8,053 nucleotides of DNA, taken from contig CAISKG010000080.1 in NCBI GenBank assembly GCA_903885855.1, forward strand, positions 1 to 8,053, given 5' to 3'. The stretch is from an uncultured Planctomycetaceae bacterium (GTDB lineage: Bacteria; Planctomycetota; Planctomycetia; Pirellulales; UBA1268). The first letter of the stretch is position 1; each line of letters starts with the position of its first letter. Both the position numbers and the translations under genes were made by a program. The notes under the pieces were generated by a model, which was given only the letters and a program-made list of their open reading frames with translations, searched no databases and had not been told where the DNA came from. This document shows positions 1-7,212 of the stretch, in pieces.

Positions 1-181
1 CCGGCGCTGCCCCGCCGCCACGGTGGGTTGTCGGCTCTGCCGGGCGGCGCCGTCAATCCGCCCCGCCCGCGCCCGCGCGCGGGGGCACGGCCGGCCAGGC
101 CCGCGGCGCCGGGGGTTTGCGGGCCGGCGGGCAGGGGTCGGTTGCAACCCCGCCGGGGGCTGCCGAAGATGGGTTTTTCCC

Positions 182-186
182 GGGAG
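182..186 (+). promoter_or_regulatory. Shine-Dalgarno sequence that decides the purE start
   Basis: GGGAG lies 9 nt upstream of the GTG at 196. The in-frame alternatives, ATG 169 and the open TTG at 28, have no comparable purine stretch at a suitable distance. This is why GTG 196 is preferred for purE. Planctomycete-like genomes do not always use such sequences, so the choice remains provisional. Confidence 0.45.
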
Positions 187-195
187 TCGTCGCTG

Positions 196-741
196 GTGAG
201 CCCTCCATCCGATCCGCGTGGCAGCCCCGCGCCGTCCGAGGCCCCCGCGCTCGTGGGGATCGTGATGGGCAGCCGCTCCGACTGGGCGACCCTGGAGCGC
301 GCCGCCGAGACGCTGCGGCAGTTCGGCGTGCCGCACGAGTGCCGGATCGTCTCGGCCCACCGCACGCCCGGCAGGCTCGCCGACTACGCCCGCGATGCCG
401 CCGGCCGTGGCCTGAAGGTGATCATCGCCGGCGCCGGCGGTGCGGCCCACCTCCCCGGCATGCTGGCGGCCCAGACGCACCTCCCGGTGTTCGGCGTGCC
501 GGTGGAATCGGCCGTGCTGCGCGGGGTCGATTCGCTCCTTTCGATCGTGCAGATGCCGGCCGGCATCCCGGTCGGGACGCTGGCGATCGGCGGCGCCGGG
601 GCCACCAACGCCGCGCTCCTGGCGGTGGCCGTGCTCGCGCTGGCCGACGAGGCGCTCGCCGCACGGCTGATCGCCTTCCGCGACGAACAGACGCGGCGCG
701 TGCTCGCCGAGGATCTCCCCACCCCGTCGCCGGGAGCGTGA
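196..741 (+). CDS. purE: N5-carboxyaminoimidazole ribonucleotide mutase (class I PurE)
   Basis: This cytosolic enzyme moves the carboxyl group of N5-CAIR to C4 of the imidazole, giving CAIR in de novo purine synthesis. From GTG 196 the protein has 181 residues, slightly longer than the usual 160-170 because of a Pro/Ser-rich N-terminal tail of about 18 residues. Class I motifs are clear: GSRSDW at 25-30 (phosphate/ribose binding), SAHRTP at 53-58 with the catalytic His at 55, AGAGGAAHLPGM at 78-89, and DSLLSIVQMP at 112-121, followed by the GTLAIGGAGATNAAL segment. ATG 169 would add nine residues and is possible; the frame also runs open to TTG 28, but that stretch is Pro/Arg/Gly-rich and unlike PurE. 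The stop overlaps an in-frame GTG of purK, and the pairing with purK supports the mutase activity rather than the class II AIR carboxylase activity. Confidence 0.95.
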   Translation: MSPPSDPRGSPAPSEAPALVGIVMGSRSDWATLERAAETLRQFGVPHECRIVSAHRTPGRLADYARDAAGRGLKVIIAGAGGAAHLPGMLAAQTHLPVFGVPVESAVLRGVDSLLSIVQMPAGIPVGTLAIGGAGATNAALLAVAVLALADEALAARLIAFRDEQTRRVLAEDLPTPSPGA

Positions 742-785
742 GCGGCCGGCCCATCGCTCCCCGTTCCCGGTCACCCGTCATCGCG

Positions 786-1958
786 ATGCCACTCCCCTCC
801 CCTGCCCCGGCCGGCGGCCCGATCCTCCCGGGAGCGACGCTCGGTGTCCTCGGCGGGGGGCAGCTCGGGGCGATGTTCGCCGCCGCGGCCACGCGCATGG
901 GCTACCGGGTGGAGGCGGTGGTCGAGAGCGCCGATTGTCCCGCGGCCCGGCACGCGCGGCGGATCCACGTCGGCCTCCTCGACGATCCCCCGCGCCTCCT
1001 CGAGGCCGCCCGTGCCTTCGCCGCGGTGACCTACGAATTCGAGAACGTGCCCGTCGCCGCGGCCCGGGCGCTCGAGGGCGTCGTGCCGGTGCGCCCGGGC
1101 CCCGAGGTGCTCTTCGTCACGCAGGACCGGGGGCGCGAGAAGGCCTTCCTGGCCCGCCACGGCTTTCCCTGTGCGCCCCACGGGCTGGCGCGCTCGGCCG
1201 CCGAGCTCGCGGCGGTGGCGGCGCGCGTGGGGTTCCCCGGCGTCGTCAAGACCTGCGCCTCAGGCTACGACGGCAAGGGGCAGCGGCGCGTCGAGTCGGC
1301 GGCCCAAGTGGCCGCCGCGTGGGACGATTTGGGGCCCGGCGAGGTGGTCTTCGAACGCTGGATCCCCTTCCTCCACGAGGTGTCGGTGATCGCGGCACGC
1401 GGCCTCGACGGCGCCGTCGTCACCTGGGAGCCCTCGCGCAACGTCCACACGCGCCACATCCTCGACGTGTCGGTCGCCCCCTCCGGGCTCGATCCCGCGG
1501 TCGTCGCGGAGGCGCGCCGGATCGCGGCGGCGGTGCTCGGGGCGCTCGACGTCGTCGGGGTGGCGTGCGTGGAGTTCTTCGTGGACGCCGCCGGTGGGCT
1601 GCTCGTCAACGAGATCGCACCGCGGCCCCATAATTCCGGCCACCTCACGATCGAGGGGGCCGACACCAGCCAGTTCGAGCAGCAGCTGCGCGCGGTCTGC
1701 GGCCTGCCGCTGGGGTCGACGCGGCCGCGCGGCGCCGCGGCGATGGCGAATCTCCTCGGCGAGTGCTGGGCCCGTGGGGAGCCCGACTGGCAGGCTGCGC
1801 TGGCGACGGAGGGGGTGAGCCTCCACCTCTACGGCAAGTCCGATCCGCGGCCGGGGCGCAAGGTGGGCCACCTCACGGCGCTGGCTCCCGACGCCGCCGC
1901 GGCCGAGCGGCTGGTGCGCGAGGCGCGGCGGCGGCTGTCACGCGGCGCCGTCGACTGA
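786..1958 (+). CDS. purK: N5-carboxyaminoimidazole ribonucleotide synthase (PurK, ATP-grasp)
   Basis: PurK uses ATP and bicarbonate to carboxylate AIR to N5-CAIR, the substrate of PurE encoded just upstream. The protein has 390 residues from ATG 786, close to the family's usual 355-390. The N-terminal nucleotide-binding-like domain has LGVLGGGQLGAMFAAAA at 19-35 and YEFENVP at 83-89. The ATP-grasp domain shows QDRGREKAFL at 113-122, VVKTCASGYDGKGQ at 153-166, the ATP-contacting FERWIPFLHEVSV segment at 189-201, and NEIAPRPHNSGH at 275-286 with metal- and phosphate-binding residues. The C-terminal domain has HLYGKSDPRPGRKVGHLT at 347-364. No good Shine-Dalgarno precedes ATG 786. An in-frame GTG at 738 overlaps the purE stop (GTGA) and would give 406 residues, so coupled translation from there is an alternative. 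The frame stays open much further upstream, but that part is a shadow of purE. Confidence 0.95.
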   Translation: MPLPSPAPAGGPILPGATLGVLGGGQLGAMFAAAATRMGYRVEAVVESADCPAARHARRIHVGLLDDPPRLLEAARAFAAVTYEFENVPVAAARALEGVVPVRPGPEVLFVTQDRGREKAFLARHGFPCAPHGLARSAAELAAVAARVGFPGVVKTCASGYDGKGQRRVESAAQVAAAWDDLGPGEVVFERWIPFLHEVSVIAARGLDGAVVTWEPSRNVHTRHILDVSVAPSGLDPAVVAEARRIAAAVLGALDVVGVACVEFFVDAAGGLLVNEIAPRPHNSGHLTIEGADTSQFEQQLRAVCGLPLGSTRPRGAAAMANLLGECWARGEPDWQAALATEGVSLHLYGKSDPRPGRKVGHLTALAPDAAAAERLVREARRRLSRGAVD

Positions 1959-1970
1959 CGCCCGCGCCGC

Positions 1971-3137
1971 TCACTGCGGTCGCAGGCTCCGCCCGCGCCA
2001 GCTCGTGGTGCCGCCGAGGGCGCGGCGCACGAAGGCCCGCCACTGCAGCACGAGGAACACCGCCACCGCCACCGGATGGGCGAGGGCGCTCGAGAGGCTC
2101 TGGCCGAAGCGGGCCACCCCCAGGATCCTCGGCAGCCAGGCCAGCGCCGCGGCGGCGACCGCCGTCGCCACGGTCCAGGTCGGCCAACCGGCGAATCCGA
2201 CGGCGGCGCCGGCGGCGAGGAGCGCCGCCGGCAGCACCGCGCCGCCGCCCAGCAGGAGCGTGAAGAGGAGGATGGTGCGGGGGGCCGCGATCCCCTCGGT
2301 GGCGTTCTTCCCCAGGCCGCGCCACACCTCGGCGCTCGTGGCGTACATCCGGCAGCGGGCGACGTCGCCGGCGTCGAAGACGTCGGTCACGAGCCCCGCC
2401 GCCCGGTAGGCGCGTGGGAGCTTGATGCCGTCGTGGAGGGAGGCCCGGATCGCGGCGTGCCCGCCGGCACGGTGATAGGCCCCGCGGCGCGTCAGGAACA
2501 GCTGCCCGCAGCCGGCGCCGAGGCCTGGCCGGCCATCGCGCCGCGCCACGGCCAGCGGCAGGTAGCCCAGGAGGATGAAGTGGATGAGGGGGAGCAGGAG
2601 CCAGTCGAGCAGGCAGCCGGTCTCCTGACGCGGGAATCCGCTGGCGAGATCGAGCCGCGAGGCGTCGAGGAAGGCGGCCGCGCGGGCGATCGCGTCGGGC
2701 TCGAGGCGCACGTCGGCGTCGACGAACAGCAGCAGTTCGTGGGTGGCGGCGGCAGCGAGCTGGTGGCAGGCGTGCTGTTTGCCGCACCATCCCTCCGGCA
2801 GCGGCGCCCCCTTCACGAGCCTCACGCGGCCGTCGCGCGCGGCGAGCTCCGTCACGATGTCCGCCGTCCGGTCGCGGCTGTCGTCGTCGAGGACCACGAG
2901 CTCCAGCTCCACGTCCCGGCTGGCGAGGACCGCCGCGGCGAGGCCGCCGATGGCCCGCTCCTCGTCGCGGGCCGGCACGAGCACCGACACGCGCGGCGGC
3001 GGCGTGCCCGGTGCGGGGCGGGGGGCGCGGGCGAAGGCACGCAGGTTGGCGATCGTCTGGAGGGCCGGCAGCGCCGCCAGGCCCAGAGCCGTCGGCGCGA
3101 GCCAGGCGGCGGTCGCCGGCGACACGAGGGCGTTCAT
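1971..3137 (-). CDS. Family 2 glycosyltransferase, membrane-associated, carotenoid-cluster (CrtQ-like)
   Basis: The 388-residue protein is a GT-A fold glycosyltransferase expected to transfer a sugar from a nucleotide donor on the cytoplasmic face of the membrane. A hydrophobic N-terminal segment (about 8-30) anchors it. The catalytic domain begins with VSVLVPARDEE at 50-60, then VVLDDDSRDRT at 81-91, the PLPEGWCGKQHAC segment at 112-124 and the metal-binding DAD at 140-142 in LLLFVDADVRL. GCGQLFLTRRGAYHRAGGH at 209-227 and LHDGIKLPR at 234-242 correspond to the acceptor-site and acidic catalytic region. About three hydrophobic segments follow (around 288-316, 318-340 and 352-364). The start ATG overlaps the acyltransferase stop by 4 nt and lacks its own clear Shine-Dalgarno, which suggests translational coupling. 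By position it may glycosylate a carotenoid acid or alcohol, as CrtQ does in Staphylococcus. Similarity to the hopanoid-associated HpnB group is also possible, so the acceptor is unproven. Confidence 0.85.
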   Translation of the reverse strand: MNALVSPATAAWLAPTALGLAALPALQTIANLRAFARAPRPAPGTPPPRVSVLVPARDEERAIGGLAAAVLASRDVELELVVLDDDSRDRTADIVTELAARDGRVRLVKGAPLPEGWCGKQHACHQLAAAATHELLLFVDADVRLEPDAIARAAAFLDASRLDLASGFPRQETGCLLDWLLLPLIHFILLGYLPLAVARRDGRPGLGAGCGQLFLTRRGAYHRAGGHAAIRASLHDGIKLPRAYRAAGLVTDVFDAGDVARCRMYATSAEVWRGLGKNATEGIAAPRTILLFTLLLGGGAVLPAALLAAGAAVGFAGWPTWTVATAVAAAALAWLPRILGVARFGQSLSSALAHPVAVAVFLVLQWRAFVRRALGGTTSWRGRSLRPQ

Positions 3138-3958
3138 GGGCGCGAGCCGCCGTGGGAGGGGTCGAAGCGGCGCCCCCGGGCCCAGGCGTGCAGACGCCGC
3201 CCGAGGTCGTAGACGAATCCCACCCCGGTCTCGCCGTCGAGGAGGGTGCGGAAGAGGGCCGGATCGCGTTTCCGGGCGGCGGCGGCCAGCGCGTCCTGGG
3301 TGGCCTCGAGCCGCTCGGCCAAGAGCGCCTCCCAGGCGTGCGGGTCGCCCCCCTGCCCCATCGGGATCGGATCGCCGAAGGCGACGAGCGCCTCCGGCAG
3401 CCGCTCGGTCCAGAAGGGATACTCCACCGCCACCGGCACGACCACGCCGCGCTCGTTGGCGGCCGCCGCGTGCGCCACCCCCGGCCGCATCACCACCGGG
3501 CGGTCGCGCGGGTCGGCGAATTCACCCTGCGCGGTGACCCAGAAGATCACGTCGCCGCGGCGGCCGGCGGCCCGGGCCACCCGCAGGAATCGCGCGGCGC
3601 CGCGGCGGGTGCCCGGCTCGATGCCCACCAGGCCGATCCGCCCCAGGAAGCGGTATTTCTCGAGCGCCGCGGCGTCGATCGGGCCGTAGTTTTTCCGCCC
3701 GGGCCAGAGCGTGTCGGCCACGGTGAAGAACACCAGCGGATCCCACCAGCCGGGATGATTGGCGTAGAGGATGACCGGCTCCGTCCCGAGATCGGGGTGG
3801 CCGCGGCCACCGGCGCCGGCCGCCAGGATGCGCAGCGCATGGAAGTGGCGGCGCATCGAACGGCGCACGTAGACCATGAACCAGTGGTGCAGCCGGACCG
3901 AGAACGGCGGCAGACCCTCGTCGGCCCCGGAACTGCGTCGCTCCGCGGCAGCGCCCAC
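3134..3958 (-). CDS. PlsC-type 1-acylglycerol-3-phosphate-like acyltransferase, carotenoid-cluster
   Basis: The 274-residue protein belongs to the PlsC/LPLAT acyltransferase superfamily, which moves a fatty acyl group from acyl-CoA or acyl-ACP to a hydroxyl at the inner membrane face. The catalytic HX4D motif is NHPGWWDP at 67-74 (His68, Asp73). The second block is GRIGLVGIEPGTRRGAARFL at 106-125, the third is VTAQGEFADPRDRP at 141-154, and the last is GVVVPVAVEYPFWTERLPEA at 171-190. There is no clear membrane-spanning helix, only a moderately hydrophobic, basic N-terminal stretch (20-45). The start is GTG 3958, 21 nt after the preceding stop, with a good Shine-Dalgarno. It sits between a carotenoid oxidoreductase and a glycosyltransferase, so acylation of a carotenoid glycoside is a reasonable inference. 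A general phospholipid acyltransferase is the main alternative. Confidence 0.87.
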   Translation of the reverse strand: MGAAAERRSSGADEGLPPFSVRLHHWFMVYVRRSMRRHFHALRILAAGAGGRGHPDLGTEPVILYANHPGWWDPLVFFTVADTLWPGRKNYGPIDAAALEKYRFLGRIGLVGIEPGTRRGAARFLRVARAAGRRGDVIFWVTAQGEFADPRDRPVVMRPGVAHAAAANERGVVVPVAVEYPFWTERLPEALVAFGDPIPMGQGGDPHAWEALLAERLEATQDALAAAARKRDPALFRTLLDGETGVGFVYDLGRRLHAWARGRRFDPSHGGSRP

Positions 3959-3964
3959 GGGAAT

Positions 3965-3973
3965 CCTCTCCCT
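3965..3973 (-). promoter_or_regulatory. Shine-Dalgarno of the acyltransferase gene
   Basis: Read on the minus strand this is AGGGAGAGG, ending 6 nt before GTG 3958. It fills much of the 21-nt gap after the desaturase stop and supports GTG as the true start. It is the best ribosome binding site in the operon. Confidence 0.6.
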
Positions 3974-3979
3974 GCCCGG

Positions 3980-5533
3980 TCAGACCCGCGCCCGGGCGGG
4001 CGCGGCGCGTTCCACGAGGCGGTCCTTGTCCACGGTGTCGCCCGCGATCCAGCCCGACATCAGCACCATCGGCATGCCCGGCCCGGGATGCGCCGACCCG
4101 CCCGCCAGATAGAGCCCCTCGACGTCGGGGGAGCGATTGGACGGCTTGAAGGCGCCGAACAGCCGGCCGTGGCTGGCCAAGCCGTAGATCGCGCCGTCGA
4201 GGACGTGGTAGCGGTCGTTGATGTCCTGCGGCGTGAGGAACCGCTCGACGACGATCCGCTCCTCGAGGTCCTCGAGCCCCGCCGTCTGCACGAGCTTCTC
4301 GATGATCCGCTTCCGGTAGGGGGCGAACATCGTCGACCAGTCGTGGTGCGGCCGCAGGTAGGGGGTGTGAACCAGCACGTAGAGCGCCTCGCCGCCCGGC
4401 GGTGCCACCTCCGGCTCCGTCACGGCCGGTGCACAGAGATAGCAGGTGGGATCGGGCGCCGGCTCGCCGCGCTTGTAGATGAAGTCGAACTCCTCGTGGG
4501 GATCGCGCGAGAAGACGAAGTTGTGGTGCAGGAGGTGGGGATAGCGCTCCTTGAGGCCGAGGTAGAGCACCACCCCCGAGCAGGCCGGCTCGTACTTCCG
4601 CCGCCGCAGGAACCGCGCCGCCGGGGCCCCGTCGACGAGTTCCCGGTGGGTGCGGACGCTGTCGGAGTTGCTGACCACCGCGGCGGCGGGGATCGTCTCC
4701 CCCTCCTCGGTGACCACGCCGCGGACCCGCCCCTGCTCCACGAGGATCCGCCGCACGGGGGTGCGCGTGCGGAACTCGACTCCCAGGTCGCCCGCCAGTT
4801 CGGCCAACGCCCTGGGCACCGCGCCGGTACCGCCGCGCGGATACCACACGCCGTCGCGCGACTGCATGTGGGCGATGCCGCAGAGCACGGCGGGGGAGGA
4901 TTCGGGGCAGCTGCCGACGTACTGCGTGAAGTGGTCGAACATCTGCGCCGCCCGGGCATCGGGCACGTACGAGCGGACGGTGCCCGCGACGCTGTGCCCG
5001 GGGCGCATCCCCAGCACCTCGCGGAACATGCCCAGGTTCAGGCTGCGGCGGAAGTCGAACATGTCGGTCAGGCCGCCGACCGGACGCCAGAAGAAGAACT
5101 CGTCGGAGAGTCGGTGGAGCCGCTTGGAGAGCTCCATGAACCGGCCGTAGCCCGCCCCGGCGCCGCTCCCCGGCGCGTGGCTGTCGAGGCGCTCCTGCAT
5201 CGCTGGCACGTCGGCGACCAGGTCGAGGACCGAGCCGTCGGTGAAGAAGCTGCGCCACTGCGGGTCGAGGCGGATCAGCTCGAGCGAATCCGCCAGATCG
5301 CGCCCCGCCTCCTGCCAGATGCGCTCCAGCACGCGCGGGATCGTGAGGATCGTCGGCCCCATGTCGAAGCGGTAGCCCCCCTCGGAGAGCACCGCGGCCT
5401 TGCCGCCGACCCAGGGATTCTTGTCGCACACCGTGACCGCGTAGCCGCGCGCCGCGAGCGTGCAGGCGGCGGCGAGGCCGCCCAGGCCGGCCCCCACGAC
5501 CACCACACGGTTGCGTTCGTTGGCGACTTTCAT
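3980..5533 (-). CDS. CrtI/CrtN-family FAD-dependent carotenoid desaturase or oxygenase (second paralogue)
   Basis: The 517-residue protein is an FAD-dependent amine-oxidase-fold enzyme of the phytoene desaturase family. The N-terminal dinucleotide-binding site is VVVGAGLGGLAAA at 11-23, followed by the acidic ribose contact region (Asp37) and VGGKA at 42-46. GGYRFDMGPTILTIPRVLE at 52-70 is the family's substrate-entry signature. The C-terminal FAD motif is LYLAGGSAHPGPGMPMVL at 474-491. Length matches the usual 490-520. Family members desaturate C30 or C40 polyenes or, in the CrtP/CrtNb branch, oxidise the terminal methyl group. The variant HPGPGMP followed by MSGW differs from the HPGSGLP of the neighbouring copy, so the two probably have different jobs. 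I cannot tell from sequence alone which step it catalyses. A GAGGAG lies only 3 nt before ATG 5533. It starts 46 nt after the first desaturase ends. Confidence 0.9.
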   Translation of the reverse strand: MKVANERNRVVVVGAGLGGLAAACTLAARGYAVTVCDKNPWVGGKAAVLSEGGYRFDMGPTILTIPRVLERIWQEAGRDLADSLELIRLDPQWRSFFTDGSVLDLVADVPAMQERLDSHAPGSGAGAGYGRFMELSKRLHRLSDEFFFWRPVGGLTDMFDFRRSLNLGMFREVLGMRPGHSVAGTVRSYVPDARAAQMFDHFTQYVGSCPESSPAVLCGIAHMQSRDGVWYPRGGTGAVPRALAELAGDLGVEFRTRTPVRRILVEQGRVRGVVTEEGETIPAAAVVSNSDSVRTHRELVDGAPAARFLRRRKYEPACSGVVLYLGLKERYPHLLHHNFVFSRDPHEEFDFIYKRGEPAPDPTCYLCAPAVTEPEVAPPGGEALYVLVHTPYLRPHHDWSTMFAPYRKRIIEKLVQTAGLEDLEERIVVERFLTPQDINDRYHVLDGAIYGLASHGRLFGAFKPSNRSPDVEGLYLAGGSAHPGPGMPMVLMSGWIAGDTVDKDRLVERAAPARARV

Positions 5534-5542
5534 GGGCTCCTC

Positions 5543-5577
5543 GGGCGGGCGCGGGCGGTGGGCGGGGGCGGGGCGGG
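5543..5577 (+). repeat. G-run tract between the two desaturase genes (potential G-quadruplex)
   Basis: Seven runs of three to five G, separated by spacers of 1-4 nt, fill almost the whole gap between the two desaturase genes on the + strand. This meets the usual G-quadruplex rule (four runs of at least three G with short loops). The + strand is the template for the operon, so the transcript here is C-rich. It may be no more than a GC-rich spacer; no function is shown by the sequence. Confidence 0.4.
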
Positions 5578-5579
5578 CG

Positions 5580-7121
5580 TCAGACCGCGGCGTCGGCGAG
5601 GCCGGGCCGCGGCGCCCGGCGCGGGCGGGAGGCGGCGCGGTCGAGGCCCAGGTCGTCGAGCAGCAGGTCGGTGGTGATCCTCGCCGAGGAATAGATCACC
5701 GGCAAGCCGCTCCCCGGATGGGTGCCGCCGCCGACGAGGTAGACCCGCTCCAGATCCTCGAAACGGTTGTGGGGACGCCGGTGGAGCATCTGCCCGAGGT
5801 CGTGGGAGAGGTTGAACGTCGCCCCGCGGTAGATCTCGTAGTCGTCCTGCCAGTCGTCGGGCGTGATCATCTTCTCGTAGCGGATCCGGCTGCGGAGGTC
5901 GCGGATCCCCACCCGTTCGGCCTGGTCGAGCACCATCTCGCGGAAGCCGGGCGCCTCGCGACGCCAGTCGACGTTCGGATGGCGGTGGGTGACCGGGGCG
6001 AGCAGGTAGAGCGTGCTGTGTCCGGCCGGCGCCAGCGACGGATCGGTGATGCAGGCGTTTTGCACGTACATCGACGGATCGGTGCCGAGCACGTGCCGCT
6101 GCTCGATGTCGGCCAGATTCTCCCGGTAGTTCTCCGAGAGGTAGATCGTGTGGTGGGGGATGTCGTCGCGGCCCTCGACGCCCAGGTAGAGCATGAAGGT
6201 CGAGCAGGAGAACCGCTTCGAGGCGATGCGCCGGTCGCTCCAGCGGCGCCGGAGGCGGTCGGGCACCAGGCGTGTCATCGTCCTGGCGAAATCGGCGTTC
6301 ACCACGGTGGCGTCGGCGGCGTAGGTGTCGCGGGCCGTGCGCACGGCACGGATCCGGCGCCCCTCGAACTCGAGCGACTCCACCGGCTCGGCGTAGCGGA
6401 TCTCGACCCCCATGTCGGTGGCGATCCTGGCCATCGCGGCCGACACGGCGCCGCAGCCCCCGATGGGATGGAAGACGCCGTGTTCGTACTCCAGGAACGA
6501 CAGGATCGAAAACAGGCTGGGGCAGCGGAACGGCGACATCCCCAGATACTTCGACTGGAACGTGAAGGCCAGCCGCACCCGCTCGTCGCTGAAGAAGCTC
6601 CCCAGTTCCACGTCGAGGCTGCGCCAGGGCTTCAGCAGCGGCATCAGCCGCACCAGATCGGGCGTCGCCAGATCGAACCAGCTCTGGAACGGCTGCTCGA
6701 GGAACGGCGCGAAGCGGGCGAACTTTTCCCGATTGGCCGTCATGAAGCGGGTGAATGAGCCGGCGTCGCGGGGCGAGAGCCGGGACACCTCCGCCTCCAT
6801 CCGCGCCACGTCCGGGGTGGCGAGGATCTCGCCGCCGGAGCCGAAGACCAAGCGATACTGCGGATCGAGCCGCACGAGGTCGACCTCGCTGCGGAGGTCG
6901 CGGCCGCAGGCGGTGAAGATGTCCTCGAGCACGCGCGGATAGAGGAAGAATGTCGGGCCGAGGTCGAAGCGGTAGCCCCCCGGCGCCTCGATCGTGCTGG
7001 TACGGCCGCCCGGCGTGGGGAGCCGCTCGAGGACCCGCACGCGCACTCCCGCCGACGCCAACAGCATCGCGCAAGCGAGGCCCCCGGGGCCGGCGCCGAT
7101 GATGTTGACCGTCCTCGACAT
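5580..7121 (-). CDS. crtN: CrtI/CrtN-family carotenoid desaturase (first gene of the operon)
   Basis: The 513-residue protein is a phytoene/diapophytoene desaturase-type flavoprotein that introduces conjugated double bonds into a polyene at the membrane. The FAD-binding N-terminus is VNIIGAGPGGLACAML at 5-20, then PTPGGRTS at 35-42 and GGYRFDLGPTFFLYPRVLE at 48-66. The middle has FHPIGGCGAVSAAMARIA, a conserved family stretch. Near the C-terminus, ITPDDWQDDYEIYRGATFNL precedes the FAD-binding VYLVGGGTHPGSGLPVIYSS at 460-479, close to the HPGAGIP form of classical CrtI/CrtN. A short basic tail rich in Arg, Pro and Ala follows. No strong Shine-Dalgarno precedes ATG 7121. It is the promoter-proximal gene and a paralogue of the next one (shared GGYRFD, PRVLE, LDPQ and THPG/AHPG signatures). 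The symbol is given at family level; C30 versus C40 substrate is unresolved, and the C30 reading rests on the glycosyltransferase and acyltransferase context. Confidence 0.9.
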   Translation of the reverse strand: MSRTVNIIGAGPGGLACAMLLASAGVRVRVLERLPTPGGRTSTIEAPGGYRFDLGPTFFLYPRVLEDIFTACGRDLRSEVDLVRLDPQYRLVFGSGGEILATPDVARMEAEVSRLSPRDAGSFTRFMTANREKFARFAPFLEQPFQSWFDLATPDLVRLMPLLKPWRSLDVELGSFFSDERVRLAFTFQSKYLGMSPFRCPSLFSILSFLEYEHGVFHPIGGCGAVSAAMARIATDMGVEIRYAEPVESLEFEGRRIRAVRTARDTYAADATVVNADFARTMTRLVPDRLRRRWSDRRIASKRFSCSTFMLYLGVEGRDDIPHHTIYLSENYRENLADIEQRHVLGTDPSMYVQNACITDPSLAPAGHSTLYLLAPVTHRHPNVDWRREAPGFREMVLDQAERVGIRDLRSRIRYEKMITPDDWQDDYEIYRGATFNLSHDLGQMLHRRPHNRFEDLERVYLVGGGTHPGSGLPVIYSSARITTDLLLDDLGLDRAASRPRRAPRPGLADAAV

Positions 7122-7160
7122 GCACCGCTCGCGGGGGAATCAGGACCGCGGGGCAGAGCC

Positions 7161-7186
7161 GGTGCACCCGGTCGTCCCGGGGCACC
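7161..7186 (-). promoter_or_regulatory. Imperfect inverted repeat in the carotenoid operon leader
   Basis: GGTGC pairs with GCACC and, after one bulged base, CCCGG pairs with CCGGG around a 5-nt loop, giving a 10-bp stem. It lies 39 nt upstream of the first desaturase start and would fall within the transcript if the proposed promoter is correct. No T-run follows on the minus strand, so it is not a standard terminator. It could be a leader hairpin or an operator, or chance in GC-rich DNA. Confidence 0.4.
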
Positions 7187-7187
7187 T

Positions 7188-7204
7188 CTCCGGACCCTCC
7201 GGAC
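7188..7204 (-). repeat. Tandem direct repeat CTCCGGAC, possible operator
   Basis: Two exact copies of CTCCGGAC (7188-7195 and 7197-7204) are separated by one base and each contains the palindrome TCCGGA. They lie between the candidate -10 element and the leader hairpin, close to the expected transcription start. A regulator binding site is possible but short repeats are common in such DNA. Confidence 0.3.
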
Positions 7205-7212
7205 GCGTCGAC

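Noticed and set aside
1..195. Possible end of an upstream gene or a promoter before purE
   Set aside because: No conserved protein sequence, -10/-35 pair or terminator with a T-run could be recognised; the open frame there is Pro/Arg/Gly-rich and unconvincing.
117..785. Upstream extension of the purK frame across purE
   Set aside because: The extra residues are Arg/Gly/Pro-rich and out of frame with the conserved PurE motifs; it is a shadow of purE.
3522..5429. A 635-codon minus-strand frame spanning the second desaturase and the acyltransferase
   Set aside because: It is a shifted frame of two genes with clear motifs; no fusion protein is implied.
3011..5677. An 888-codon open frame on the + strand opposite the carotenoid genes
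   Set aside because: It runs antisense to three well-supported genes, has Arg/Gly/His/Asp-rich composition with no recognisable domain, and is expected from the strong GC bias at third positions.
5530..7185. A 551-codon minus-strand frame overlapping the first desaturase
   Set aside because: It is in another frame, Arg/Pro-rich, and lacks motifs, whereas the 5580-7121 frame carries complete FAD-binding signatures.
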